From positions 1 to 64,000 of the forward strand of contig NZ_FMYI01000001.1 of the NCBI RefSeq assembly GCF_900096905.1: a DNA stretch of 64,000 nt. The letters are read 5' to 3'. The notes under the pieces were generated by a model. It saw only the letters and a list, made by a program, of their open reading frames with translations, was not told the DNA's origin and ran no database searches. Shown piece after piece: positions 52,476 to 61,811 of the stretch. The DNA is from Pelagirhabdus alkalitolerans (GTDB lineage: Bacteria; Bacillota; Bacilli; Bacillales; Amphibacillaceae). How positions within the stretch are numbered: position 1 is the first letter of the stretch; each line of letters starts with the position of its first letter. Position numbers and translations under genes: made by a program.

Positions 52476-53738
52476 TTATATTTTTGGTGTTTCATAGTTA
52501 CTATATTTATAATAATTAGCAAAAATAAGTGGAAGAATCACCCAAAGAATTCTATACTGTATGGCTGCAGCAGTTAATTGATATATCAATATATTCAAAA
52601 TAATAAGTGATACTGATAGTGCGTGTGTTTTTCTTTCTTTAAATGCTTTCATTACATTAACTATACAAATATAAATCAATAATACGAAAATAATGGTAAA
52701 AATCATTATTCCAAAAATTCCATTCTCTACTAATATTTCTAAATATGAATTATGAGATGCATCACCAACAATCTCATTAAAATTACCTGAACCAACACCT
52801 AGAAATGGTGATGTTTCAAATGCTTCCATCCCAGATCGAATAATCCTTTCTCGCGGAGAAACTCCGGAGGTGACACCAACAGCTCCTTCTAAACCCAAGA
52901 CTCTTCTAACTGCTAGAGAACTTAAAACAAAACTGTTAATGATATAATATACTGGAATTATAGACAACAGTAAAAAAAATATTTTTGAGATAGATAAACG
53001 AATTCCATTTTTAACCAATGGATTTAAAACAACTAATAATAACGAAGATGCGATAATTAATAAAAAGCTTCTTGAACCGGAGTAGAACCCTGAAATTAGT
53101 AATAAAATCATTATTAGAAGATTTAAATATTTTTTTTTGAAAATTACTTTTTCATTGTCTAACATAGTACCAATCATTAATGGGATAATTATACTTAAAT
53201 AAAATATAAATACCCCTTGCCATCTAAATGTAGCCGCTATACGATGACCACCACCTCTAATATTCCCCCATAAGAATAGATCTCTAAAGATAGGTATGTC
53301 ATTGATAGCTAGGATCTGAAATAACCCTACAATACTTACAACCACGCTTGAATAAAACCAAATATTTTTATACTGATTAATTAATTTGTTAGCTATAATA
53401 TGATTTGTCATAAAAAACATAGCGATTAAATACATCAAATACTTAAATATCACGGAAGCCGTATTTGAATAAGATACTTCATCAATAGTTTGAAGTAGAT
53501 AAAAACCTGAAATTGCTTGATAAAATATTAAAAAAAGCATCACTAAAAAAAATATGTTTAATAGTCGGTTATCTCGTATATATTTAAGTTTCAACATATT
53601 TATTAGAATGAAAATTATAATAAATACATCAAATATTACAATTCTACCAATTGGTGTATAAAAAGCTAAATTATCTAGATCTAACAAAATAGCTGAATAA
53701 ACTAATAAACATATTGTTATCCACTTAATTTTATTCAT
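52476..53738 (-). CDS. Wzy-type O-antigen/capsule polymerase
   Basis: This 420-residue membrane protein has about eleven TM helices and a large extracellular loop. The loop and the following segment (SPRERIIRSGMEAFETSPFL, GVGSGNFNEIVGDASHNSYL) carry the O-antigen ligase/polymerase (Wzy_C) signature with the conserved His-Asn. It should polymerise repeat units on the outer face after Wzx. It starts after GCAGGTGA. Confidence 0.88.
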   Translation of the reverse strand: MNKIKWITICLLVYSAILLDLDNLAFYTPIGRIVIFDVFIIIFILINMLKLKYIRDNRLLNIFFLVMLFLIFYQAISGFYLLQTIDEVSYSNTASVIFKYLMYLIAMFFMTNHIIANKLINQYKNIWFYSSVVVSIVGLFQILAINDIPIFRDLFLWGNIRGGGHRIAATFRWQGVFIFYLSIIIPLMIGTMLDNEKVIFKKKYLNLLIMILLLISGFYSGSRSFLLIIASSLLLVVLNPLVKNGIRLSISKIFFLLLSIIPVYYIINSFVLSSLAVRRVLGLEGAVGVTSGVSPRERIIRSGMEAFETSPFLGVGSGNFNEIVGDASHNSYLEILVENGIFGIMIFTIIFVLLIYICIVNVMKAFKERKTHALSVSLIILNILIYQLTAAAIQYRILWVILPLIFANYYKYSNYETPKI

Positions 53739-53961
53739 ATATTCACCTGCTAATCCTTTATAAATAAAACAATAATTAAATACATTAAATTTCTGAAGTT
53801 AGAAACTTGCATTAATAAGAAAATTATAATTATTCTATTATTAATAAATTACCTAAGTAATTCACATATATTAATCTACCAATTGTACAACCTAAAGATT
53901 TTCTATATTTTAAAATTTAGTAGTTCTTAAATAAAATCAATAGACAGATTTTCTGATACAA

Positions 53962-55125
53962 TTAACTGTTATCAATTACAAACTGTTTTAAAAATTCATT
54001 TCGTCTTGACTCAATTATTTCTTTTCTATATTTTTTTGCTTCATTGAAATTTTTATCCGCTTGCTCCAGTTGCTTCTTTTTATCCAAACTTTTTATAATT
54101 TCTACAATTTCACTTGAGTTATTAAATTTATTTTCGAATATCATGTCTTTTTCTAATAATTCAGGTATCCCTGCTGTTTCCGCTCCAATTGAAGGTACTG
54201 CACGACTCATTGCTTCTATTAATGCTCTTGGAAGTCCCTCTTGCTTACTTGGTTGAGCATATAAATCAATTGTATCTAACCAATTAAATACTTCATCATG
54301 AGGCATCGCTCCCCAAAATTTAACTTGATTTACTACATTATATTTCTCTGCAATTTTTCTCAAATATGATTGGTCACCCTTCCCAACCAAATGGTATTCA
54401 TAATTGCTTTTTCCTTGCTTTTTCAATTCACTTAATGCTTTTATCATGTATTGCTGACCTTTAAACTTAACATCTACAGCAGCTGTGGTTCCAATGATTG
54501 TTTTTTCATTTTGATTCTTATTTTTAATTTTTCGTTCTCTTTTTTCGATAACTTCTTTATCAAATTTAGTTAGTGATACATTTGAACAGCTTATATTCTT
54601 ACCTTGTGTTGGATATCGTTTTTGTAAAAATTGATTTGTAACATAAATAGTATGACTCGCTACCTTTACATATCGCTTTAACTTAAAGTATTCCAATGGT
54701 GCAATTACCTTACCTTTCAAACTATGATTCCACAACCCATCCCAAGGGCATGCTACTACTTCAATTAAGTAAGGTATATTATGTTTTTTAGCAAACTTCA
54801 CTGATAATAATCCTATACTACTATTCCTAGCAATAACATAGTCCGCCTTTTTCACTTCTTCCTCTATTAATTTATTAGCTCTTATGATTTTATAATATTT
54901 TTTTACTGACTTATAATCTGGAACTCTAATAAATTTAACTCTTTCAGCGGTCGCATTGGTCATGTCTTTTGGTCTGCAATCAATGTCAATTTGCCTGGAT
55001 ACAAAGTTAACTTCATCAAAAATCTCTGTGTACCTCTTTAAAGCTTCGGTAGAAAAACTACCATTACTAAAATATTCTTGTTTGAATTTATAAAATTTAT
55101 GATCATGTGCGTACAATAATCGCAT
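53962..55125 (-). CDS. Family 4 (GT-B) glycosyltransferase
   Basis: This GT-B enzyme of about 387 residues has an N-terminal domain beginning MRLLYAHDHKFYK. The C-terminal Rossmann domain shows IIGTTAAVDVKFKGQQYMIK, YHLVGKGDQSYLRKIAEKYN, VKFWGAMPHDEVFNWLDTID and the donor-binding LYAQPSKQEGLPRALIEAMS (EX7E-type). ATG 55125 is chosen since GAAGGAGG lies 8 nt upstream. The frame extends to 55146 without need. The donor sugar is unknown. Confidence 0.9.
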   Translation of the reverse strand: MRLLYAHDHKFYKFKQEYFSNGSFSTEALKRYTEIFDEVNFVSRQIDIDCRPKDMTNATAERVKFIRVPDYKSVKKYYKIIRANKLIEEEVKKADYVIARNSSIGLLSVKFAKKHNIPYLIEVVACPWDGLWNHSLKGKVIAPLEYFKLKRYVKVASHTIYVTNQFLQKRYPTQGKNISCSNVSLTKFDKEVIEKRERKIKNKNQNEKTIIGTTAAVDVKFKGQQYMIKALSELKKQGKSNYEYHLVGKGDQSYLRKIAEKYNVVNQVKFWGAMPHDEVFNWLDTIDLYAQPSKQEGLPRALIEAMSRAVPSIGAETAGIPELLEKDMIFENKFNNSSEIVEIIKSLDKKKQLEQADKNFNEAKKYRKEIIESRRNEFLKQFVIDNS

Positions 55126-55164
55126 CCAATTTACCTCCTTCGACATGAACGATTAATTAAAAAA

Positions 55165-56250
55165 TTAATTTATTCTTTTTAGATACTGTTCAACCACAAT
55201 TTTCCTATCAAATTCTCTACTTACTTTTTCTCTTCCACTATTCCCCATACTTTTTTTCTCACTTGATACCGCACAGAGAAATTGCTCGATTTTTTCTATT
55301 AGGCTAGTGGTGTCTTTGGGTTTAACCAAATAACCATTTATACCGTCTTCAACTGCTTCTCGACATCCACTTCGATCAGTCGTTATGATGGGTCTAGCAC
55401 AAGCTGCACTCTCCAGCAAAACATTTGAAAGGCCTTCAGGGTAATATGTAGGGTGCACTGTACAATGGACACTTTTCAAAACCTCTCGTATATCACGAAT
55501 CATACCATGATAATGTATAATACCATCTTGATGTAACTGATTTAATTCACCTTCATATTCTTCTTCACAAAAACCACATACGTGAAAAATTGTGTTTGGG
55601 TACTTTTTCTTAATTACCTTAGCTGCTTCTAAATATTGATCAATCCCTTTTTGTTTCATAATTCTTGAGATAAAGGCAAATTCTACTGTTTCTCCGTCAG
55701 GATAAGGAAGTGGCTTGAAATGTTCTAAATTAACACCAGAACCTGGTAGAACATGATGCTTTTTAATCGCAATATTTCGATCGACAAAGAACTGTTTATT
55801 TTCTTCATTTTGAAAAAATACCGTGTTTACATTTCGAAATGCATAACGATAAAGTAGTGTGGTAATCCTTTGCATCACTCCACCATTTTCTACTGCCGTA
55901 CCCAATCCTGTAATATTAGCTATATATGGGATACCTTGTGATTGTGCGGCAATTCCACCATAAATATTCGGTTTAATAGTGAATGTTAAGACAACATCTG
56001 GTTGAATTGATTTCATCATCCGTTTATATTCACGAATAAGTTTTAACTCACCAAAAATATTGGTACTATGCCTCCTCATGTCAGTTTCAACATAGTCACT
56101 ACCCATTGCTATTAAATCATCAATTCGCTCCCCATAAGGCGAGGAAATAATTACATTATGACCTTGTTGAATAAGCTCTTCTACAATTTCTTTTCTAAAG
56201 TTGTATATAACTATATCATGGTTTACTAATATTAGTATCGTCTTCCCCAT
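55165..56250 (-). CDS. Family 4 glycosyltransferase (GalNAc/diNAcBac-type)
   Basis: This GT-B enzyme of about 361 residues begins GKTILILVNHDIVIYNFRKE, the N-terminus of the WbpH/PglA-like group. It has NITGLGTAVE, FISRIMKQKGIDQYLEAA, FHVCGFCEEEYEGEL, and HPTYYPEGLSNVLLESAAC as donor site. It probably adds the second sugar to the lipid-linked primer. ATG 56250 (AGG 7 nt upstream) is preferred. The frame reaches a TTG at 56277. It overlaps the end of the SDR gene by 35 bp, indicating coupling. Confidence 0.88.
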   Translation of the reverse strand: MGKTILILVNHDIVIYNFRKEIVEELIQQGHNVIISSPYGERIDDLIAMGSDYVETDMRRHSTNIFGELKLIREYKRMMKSIQPDVVLTFTIKPNIYGGIAAQSQGIPYIANITGLGTAVENGGVMQRITTLLYRYAFRNVNTVFFQNEENKQFFVDRNIAIKKHHVLPGSGVNLEHFKPLPYPDGETVEFAFISRIMKQKGIDQYLEAAKVIKKKYPNTIFHVCGFCEEEYEGELNQLHQDGIIHYHGMIRDIREVLKSVHCTVHPTYYPEGLSNVLLESAACARPIITTDRSGCREAVEDGINGYLVKPKDTTSLIEKIEQFLCAVSSEKKSMGNSGREKVSREFDRKIVVEQYLKRIN

Positions 56251-57115
56251 ACTTCTGCCTACTCTCTGTTCTTTCAAGCGATCTGTATAAATCCACCATG
56301 TTATAAGACCCTTTATACTGACTTAAATGTTTATCATATACTAAATTCCCAAACACTTTGTTTACTGTATTCACACGATTTATAAATAGATAGATTAGAG
56401 GGTTAAACAATCTTGTTAACCACACTTTCTTTCCATGTACTTTTGAGATTTGTTTAACTAACTCACTTGTTTTGACATACTCTTTATTTTGCGGGAAAAA
56501 TAATCCGTTATCTTGCTTATCAATGACTAATCGTAAAAATTCCGTTAGGTTATCCACATGTAGCATGCTTCTTTGGTTCTCTATATTAGGAAAAACCGGT
56601 GTTAACCGGGCTAATTTAGATAATTTAGGATAATTTCCTTTGGATCCTTTTCCATAAATCATCGGTGGGCGAATAATCGCAACCTTAAATTGATCATCAC
56701 TAAGCGGCTCTATACCTCGTTCAGCTTGTAGCTTACTTTCACCATAAAAGTTGCTTGGATTGGGTTCAGTATCTCTTGTAATCACATCTAAATCTGATGA
56801 ACCATCACCATAGACAATAATACTACTCATAAAAATGAATTGGGCGACGCCTTCTTTTTTCGCTTTTTTAGCGACATCTATTGTCAGGTCTCGATTCACT
56901 TGGTAGTATAGCTCTTCCATTTTAGGATCTGTTGACACATGCGCAATCCCAGCTACATGAAACACCACATCATATGTTGAAAAGTCAACTGATTTCCAGT
57001 CCTCACCTCTGACGCTAATCGTATCTACTTGATAAGCATCACCATAAGGTTCTAACCACTCTTCAAACTTATTCCCAATGTAACTATTTTCGCCTGTGAT
57101 TAGAATTCTTTTCAT
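56216..57115 (-). CDS. NAD-dependent epimerase/dehydratase (SDR), nucleotide-sugar modifying
   Basis: This 299-residue extended SDR has ITGENSYIGNKFEEWLEPYG, VVFHVAGIAHVS, FMSSIIVYGDGSS, the catalytic YGESKLQAE and IIRPPMIYGKGSKGN. The group resembles epimerases and reductases found beside PglC-type transferases (WbpV/WcaG-like). They often reduce a 4-keto sugar made by the CapD/EpsC dehydratase. This fits the upstream 57777 gene, but the exact product is unknown. Its ATG overlaps the stop of the transferase gene (ATGA). Confidence 0.87.
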   Translation of the reverse strand: MKRILITGENSYIGNKFEEWLEPYGDAYQVDTISVRGEDWKSVDFSTYDVVFHVAGIAHVSTDPKMEELYYQVNRDLTIDVAKKAKKEGVAQFIFMSSIIVYGDGSSDLDVITRDTEPNPSNFYGESKLQAERGIEPLSDDQFKVAIIRPPMIYGKGSKGNYPKLSKLARLTPVFPNIENQRSMLHVDNLTEFLRLVIDKQDNGLFFPQNKEYVKTSELVKQISKVHGKKVWLTRLFNPLIYLFINRVNTVNKVFGNLVYDKHLSQYKGSYNMVDLYRSLERTESRQKYGEDDTNISKP

Positions 57116-57750
57116 GGTTGAGTGTACTCCTTTTTGTCCTGATAGGTGGTCTCATGGCTGCCTGTTCCACCTTCAACGACACCATCACTTCTAAGGACCG
57201 ATAGGAATGTACCAAAGAAGCAACGCAGATCCATTCTTGCTCCATAATGCTTGATGTAATCACCGTCTAGTGCTGCTTTCACATCTATGGGTAATTCATC
57301 TCGACCATTTATTTGAGCCCATCCTGTTAAACCTGGTAACACGTTATGAACATGATAACGATCGCGTTCTTCAATTAAGTCATATTGGTTCCACAGGGCT
57401 GGTCTTGGACCAACAATTGCCATTTGCCCAACTAAAATATTGAAGATTTGGGGGAGCTCATCTAAACTTGTTTTACGTAAAAACTTTCCCATTCGTGTAA
57501 TATATTGATCTGGATTGCTCAGCAAATGCGTTGGTGTATCTTTAGGTGTGTCGATTCGCATTGTTCGGAATTTCAATATATTAAAATAAGTTTTATTTAA
57601 CCCAACACGTTTTTGCTTGAAAAAGATGGGTCCCTTTGAATCTAGTTTAATTAGAATAAATAATAAGATAAAAACTGGTGATAAGATGACAATGCCGATC
57701 AGTGACATCAAAAAATCAATCACTCGCTTTACTTTTGTATACATAATCAA
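57112..57750 (-). CDS. Initiating undecaprenyl-phosphate sugar-1-phosphate transferase
   Basis: This 212-residue monotopic membrane enzyme of the PglC/WcaJ-C family has one re-entrant helix (RVIDFLMSLIGIVILSPVF), FKQKRVGLNKTYFNILKFRT, the catalytic TSLDELPQIFNIL (Asp-Glu) and MAIVGPRPALW. The C-terminal GLTGWAQINGRDELP is typical. It loads the first sugar phosphate onto undecaprenyl phosphate. TTG 57750 is 6 nt after AAAGGAG and is kept as start. Confidence 0.92.
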   Translation of the reverse strand: MIMYTKVKRVIDFLMSLIGIVILSPVFILLFILIKLDSKGPIFFKQKRVGLNKTYFNILKFRTMRIDTPKDTPTHLLSNPDQYITRMGKFLRKTSLDELPQIFNILVGQMAIVGPRPALWNQYDLIEERDRYHVHNVLPGLTGWAQINGRDELPIDVKAALDGDYIKHYGARMDLRCFFGTFLSVLRSDGVVEGGTGSHETTYQDKKEYTQP

Positions 57751-57776
57751 GTATGTCTCCTTTAAAGTGACGGTAG

Positions 57777-59603
57777 TTATGAAATATTAGATGTTACATC
57801 AGATTCATGATAAACAATCGACATCAAACGTTCTTTTAATGTTTCATTTGTTAAATCATCATGGACCTCAATTAAGTCAAACACCGATTGTGCATCGACT
57901 TTTTTAGTCCGACCTACGTAAATTTTGCTATAGACTTCACCCGGCAATACTTCATCATCACCTAATAGCTCTTCATACATTTTCTCGCCTGGGCGTATGC
58001 CGGCGAACTCAATCGGAATATCATCGGTCGTGTAGCCTGATAATTTAATTAAGTTTTTCGCCAAGTCGACAATTTTAACAGGTTCACCCATGTCCAAAAC
58101 AAAAATCTCGCCACCCTTAGCTAGTGTCCCTGCTTGAATCACAAGACGTGACGCTTCAGGAATAGTCATGAAATAGCGTGTCATATCTGGGTGGGTAACG
58201 GTAACGGGGCCACCTTTTGCAATTTGTTTTTTAAAGAGTGGGATAACAGAACCACGACTACCTAAGACGTTACCAAAACGGACAGCGACAAACTTGGTTG
58301 AGCTTTTCGCCGCTAAGTCTTGGACAACCATTTCTGCTAACCGTTTCGTTGCTCCCATTACATTCGCAGGATTGACTGCTTTGTCAGTTGATACGAGTAC
58401 GAACGTTTCAGTACCGAATGTATCCGCTGCTTCTGCTACATTGCGTGTACCCATGACGTTATTTTTAATCGCTTCATGAGGGTTGTGTTCCATGAGTGGT
58501 ACGTGTTTATGCGCAGCTGCATGATAAATAATACATGGATTATATTGATTAACTATGTCAAAAATCCGTTCGCGATCTTGGACGTCCCCTATAATCGGAA
58601 TAATTTCAGTTTCTTGATCTGCAAATACTTGTCGTAATTCCATATCAATGGAATAAATGCTGAATTCACCATGACCGACTAGTAAAATCCGACTTGGTTT
58701 AAATTGCATGAGCTGACGACAAATTTCAGATCCGATCGAACCCCCTGCACCTGTCACCATCACCGTGTTGTTTTCGACGTATTTTGAAATAGCGTCAATA
58801 TCAAGCTGAACGGGTTCACGACCGAGGACGTCTTCAACATCGACATTTCTCAGTGCTTTAACCGATACTTTACCCGTTGCGATATCTTCAATTTTCGGCA
58901 AAATTTGCAGTTTAGCCTCTGTTTCATTACACCGGGCAATAATGTCTGTTAATTGGCCATTTCGAAGTGATGGAATCGCAATGATAATGTGTTCGATTTG
59001 TTTGTTTTCAACAACGGCCCCGATGTGCTGTGTTGTTCCTAAAACCGGTATATCAAATATTTGCATACGTTGTTTAAACGCATCATCATCAACAAAAGCA
59101 ACGGGGTGTAAATCTGATTCTGACGTTCCATTCGTTAACTGACGCGCAATCATCGCTCCGGCATCACCGGCACCTACGATTAATGTTCGTTTTAAATCTT
59201 TACCTTTGTTAATATAACGGTCTCTAAACATACGCCAAGCAAAACGAGATCCTCCGAGGAATGTTACATGAAGAAGCCATGTGACAACTAAAGCACGTCT
59301 ATAGACAGAAAAGTCATTAATAATAAATTGAATGAGTCCAGTTGAAACAACTGCTAGCGTAACGGAATAGACGATGGCTTTTAGTTCATTCACACTGGCA
59401 TAAGACCAGACTTTATGATAGAGCTTGAAGCCAACAGCATATAAGTGATGAAAGATAAGTAATGCGATCGCACTGACTAACACCGTTGTATTTGACCAAA
59501 CACCCATAACTGGATACACGACCCATGAGGCAACTACAATCGCTGCCATGACTATAACTGAATCAAGGAGAACGAGTGAGACCATTCGATTTCTGTAATT
59601 CAT
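57777..59603 (-). CDS. EpsC/CapD-type UDP-sugar 4,6-dehydratase (membrane)
   Basis: This protein of about 608 residues has four N-terminal TM helices and two Rossmann domains. The second domain is catalytic: VTGAGGSIGSEICRQLMQF, YHAAAHKHVPLMEHNP, STDKAVNPANVMGATKRLAE and RFGNVLGSRGSVIPLF. It should convert UDP-GlcNAc to a 4-keto-6-deoxy sugar, like PglF, EpsC and FlaA1. In these enzymes the catalytic Tyr is replaced by Met, and here MGATK shows that. ATG 59603 follows AAAGGAG at 8 nt. The frame reaches 59663. Confidence 0.92.
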   Translation of the reverse strand: MNYRNRMVSLVLLDSVIVMAAIVVASWVVYPVMGVWSNTTVLVSAIALLIFHHLYAVGFKLYHKVWSYASVNELKAIVYSVTLAVVSTGLIQFIINDFSVYRRALVVTWLLHVTFLGGSRFAWRMFRDRYINKGKDLKRTLIVGAGDAGAMIARQLTNGTSESDLHPVAFVDDDAFKQRMQIFDIPVLGTTQHIGAVVENKQIEHIIIAIPSLRNGQLTDIIARCNETEAKLQILPKIEDIATGKVSVKALRNVDVEDVLGREPVQLDIDAISKYVENNTVMVTGAGGSIGSEICRQLMQFKPSRILLVGHGEFSIYSIDMELRQVFADQETEIIPIIGDVQDRERIFDIVNQYNPCIIYHAAAHKHVPLMEHNPHEAIKNNVMGTRNVAEAADTFGTETFVLVSTDKAVNPANVMGATKRLAEMVVQDLAAKSSTKFVAVRFGNVLGSRGSVIPLFKKQIAKGGPVTVTHPDMTRYFMTIPEASRLVIQAGTLAKGGEIFVLDMGEPVKIVDLAKNLIKLSGYTTDDIPIEFAGIRPGEKMYEELLGDDEVLPGEVYSKIYVGRTKKVDAQSVFDLIEVHDDLTNETLKERLMSIVYHESDVTSNIS

Positions 59604-59675
59604 AATGTTGACTCCTTTAATTAATTGATCACACAAGTGTGTGATGTAGCGAGGCCACACCACACAATAAATGAA

Positions 59676-60560
59676 CTATTGATTGACTTTAAACTGTTCG
59701 GTTAACTGGATCAGCATCTCTTTCACATCATCACCGATCTCATCATTTTGTAGGGCAAATTCGATCGTTGTTTTGACAAATCCGAGCTTTTCACCAACAT
59801 CATGACGTTCACCATTGAAATCGTAAGCATAAACTTTTTGGAGTTCATTTAACATTTGGATTGCATCTGTTAATTGAATCTCACCACCTGCCCCAATCTC
59901 TTGGCGATCCAGAAAACGGAAAATTTCAGGCGTGAAGACATAACGCCCCATAATCGCTAAGTTAGAAGGTGCTGTGCCTTGAGCTGGTTTTTCTACAAAA
60001 TTATTCACTTGATAGCGTTGGCCATTTTTTGATTTTGGATCGACAATACCGTAACGATGGGTTTGCTCATCCGGTACTTGTTGTACACCAATCACCGATG
60101 ATTCGGTTTCTTCGTATTGATTAATCAGCTGTTTTAAACACGGGACATCACTTTGAACGATGTCATCACCAAGTAGTACCGCAAATGGTTCGTCTCCAAT
60201 GAATTTACGCGCACACCAAACGGCATGCCCTAATCCTTTAGGTTCTTTTTGACGGATATAGTGAATATCAGCCAAGTTCGTCGACTGTTCCACTTTATGT
60301 AGTAAATCAAGTTTATTTTTCTCTTTTAAGTTCGCTTCTAGTTCTGGTGCAAAATCGAAGTGATCCTCGATTGCGCGTTTACCTTTTCCTGTCACGATGA
60401 TAATATCTTCAATACCCGATGCGACTGCTTCTTCAACAATATATTGAATGGTTGGCTTATCGACAATCGGTAACATTTCTTTCGGTTGTGCTTTTGTAGC
60501 TGGTAGGAAACGTGTCCCAAGTCCAGCAGCTGGGATAATTGCTTTTTTGACTTTTTTCAT
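59676..60560 (-). CDS. galU: UTP-glucose-1-phosphate uridylyltransferase
   Basis: This 294-residue enzyme makes UDP-glucose. It has KKAIIPAAGLGTRFLPATKA, PKEMLPIVDKPTIQYIVEEA, VLLGDDIVQSD and VEKPAQGTAPSNLAIMGRYV, all GalU signatures, and the usual length. UDP-glucose then feeds Ugd (44296) and the glycosyltransferases. The start follows AAGGAG. It is located between the CpsB-like phosphatase and the dehydratase. Confidence 0.95.
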   Translation of the reverse strand: MKKVKKAIIPAAGLGTRFLPATKAQPKEMLPIVDKPTIQYIVEEAVASGIEDIIIVTGKGKRAIEDHFDFAPELEANLKEKNKLDLLHKVEQSTNLADIHYIRQKEPKGLGHAVWCARKFIGDEPFAVLLGDDIVQSDVPCLKQLINQYEETESSVIGVQQVPDEQTHRYGIVDPKSKNGQRYQVNNFVEKPAQGTAPSNLAIMGRYVFTPEIFRFLDRQEIGAGGEIQLTDAIQMLNELQKVYAYDFNGERHDVGEKLGFVKTTIEFALQNDEIGDDVKEMLIQLTEQFKVNQ

Positions 60561-60579
60561 TGTGTATTCTCCTTATCAC

Positions 60580-61347
60580 TTAAAATAATCCAAAAAACTT
60601 CTTACGTTCGATTCTTAACGGTTCATTCACAAATACAGGTTCTCCCTCTACTAAGAGTCGAGCATTTTCTGTGAACATGTAAAGCGTGGATACGCCGTAT
60701 GTTTTCTCAATTTCCTTTGTTGCTTCAGTCATCATAAAGCCTCGTGAAGTGACACCGTGTGCATCCGAGGCAATGAAATGGGTTAGATTAGATTCAATCA
60801 GTTCATGTGAGAACTTCTTCATTTTCTTTCCGAATTTCCCTACTAAACTACTTGCCGTTATTTGTGTTAAAACACCTTGTCGGACAAATTCATAGAGACG
60901 ATTTGGGTGTTCTAAAAACTCTGTATTCCGCTCTGGATGAACAATAACAGGTACAAGATCGTGCAGCTGAATATCGAACAGTAACTGCTTGGTAAAGCGC
61001 GGAATGTGATTGGTCGGCAGCTCAACGAACAAATAGCGTCCCGACTGATTCATTGTTAATAGGTCATTGTGCTCTATATCATTAACGAGTTCACCATATA
61101 GGCGGATTTCTTGACCTGGTAAAATGGTCAATGGAAGATTCCGATCTTGCAATTGTCTATTTAAGTTTTCAACTGCACTTAAGACTTTCTCTTTTGGGTT
61201 ATCGTAACGGCCATTCTTATGATGTGGTGTGGCTACAATTGTATGAATCCCTTGATTTATTGCTTCTTTAGCCATTGCAACACTTTCTTCAATATGTTTT
61301 GCCCCATCATCTAGACCGGGCAAAATATGACAATGTGTATCTATCAT
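60580..61347 (-). CDS. CpsB/YwqE-type tyrosine-protein phosphatase (PHP family)
   Basis: This protein of about 255 residues belongs to the manganese-dependent PHP phosphatases that dephosphorylate the BY-kinase regulating capsule synthesis. It shows MIDTHCHILPGLDDGAKHIE, IVATPHHKNGRY, VPVIVHPERN and HFIASDAHGVTSRGFMM with the metal-binding His and Asp. ATG 61347 is preferred, with AAAGGTGAG 8 nt upstream. The matching CpsC/CpsD kinase is not in the window, which is unusual for the first gene of such a locus. Confidence 0.92.
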   Translation of the reverse strand: MIDTHCHILPGLDDGAKHIEESVAMAKEAINQGIHTIVATPHHKNGRYDNPKEKVLSAVENLNRQLQDRNLPLTILPGQEIRLYGELVNDIEHNDLLTMNQSGRYLFVELPTNHIPRFTKQLLFDIQLHDLVPVIVHPERNTEFLEHPNRLYEFVRQGVLTQITASSLVGKFGKKMKKFSHELIESNLTHFIASDAHGVTSRGFMMTEATKEIEKTYGVSTLYMFTENARLLVEGEPVFVNEPLRIERKKFFGLF

Positions 61348-61388
61348 TGTGCACACTCACCTTTACATTATTTTTACATAATAAATTA

Positions 61389-61417
61389 ATTATAACAGGG
61401 TACAGATAAGATTGAAA
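61389..61417 (-). promoter_or_regulatory. Promoter of the polysaccharide locus
   Basis: On the minus strand an extended -10 TGTTATAAT (TATAAT at 61389-61394) lies 17 bp from a weak -35 TTTCAA (61412-61417). Transcription would start about 35 nt before the phosphatase start codon. The remaining 61418-61690 is AT-rich and holds no gene I can support. Confidence 0.55.
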
Positions 61418-61691
61418 CCCTGATTTTACGCATTTCACAGCATAAAACGTGACTTGAGTCATATTCGACTAATCTCGACAATTCTCATATATTTGTATTT
61501 ATAGTACTTTTTTCATGCTATCACTGAATGAAAGCGTTTTTTTATTTTGCAATTTCCTTTTTCATTAAAAAAATGAATTGTCATATATTCAACAAAAAAA
61601 GACAAATGTTAAATATGCGTTAAAGGATTATTCTATTATTACTCATGGTTTATCATAGTCGATCATGTGGTAATGAATGTGTCAGTACATA

Positions 61692-61727
61692 CAAAAACCG
61701 AACTCAACAAACGTCAAGTTCGGTTAA
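61692..61727 (-). terminator. Intrinsic terminator of the CotH-family gene
   Basis: AACCGAACT (61696-61704) pairs with AGTTCGGTT (61717-61725). On the minus strand it is followed by a U-run, about 85 nt after the stop at 61812. Confidence 0.8.
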
Positions 61728-61811
61728 CGGGTCCAATTGATCTTTTAAATAAATCGGCTCTTATTCTTCAGTAGCGTCATTTCACAAAGCACCCATAATC
61801 GTAGGTGTTTC

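Noticed and set aside
61783..61808. Hairpin AAGCACC/GGTGTTT as terminator of the CotH-family gene
   Set aside because: The stem is short with a wobble and no U-run follows. The hairpin at 61692 is a better terminator.
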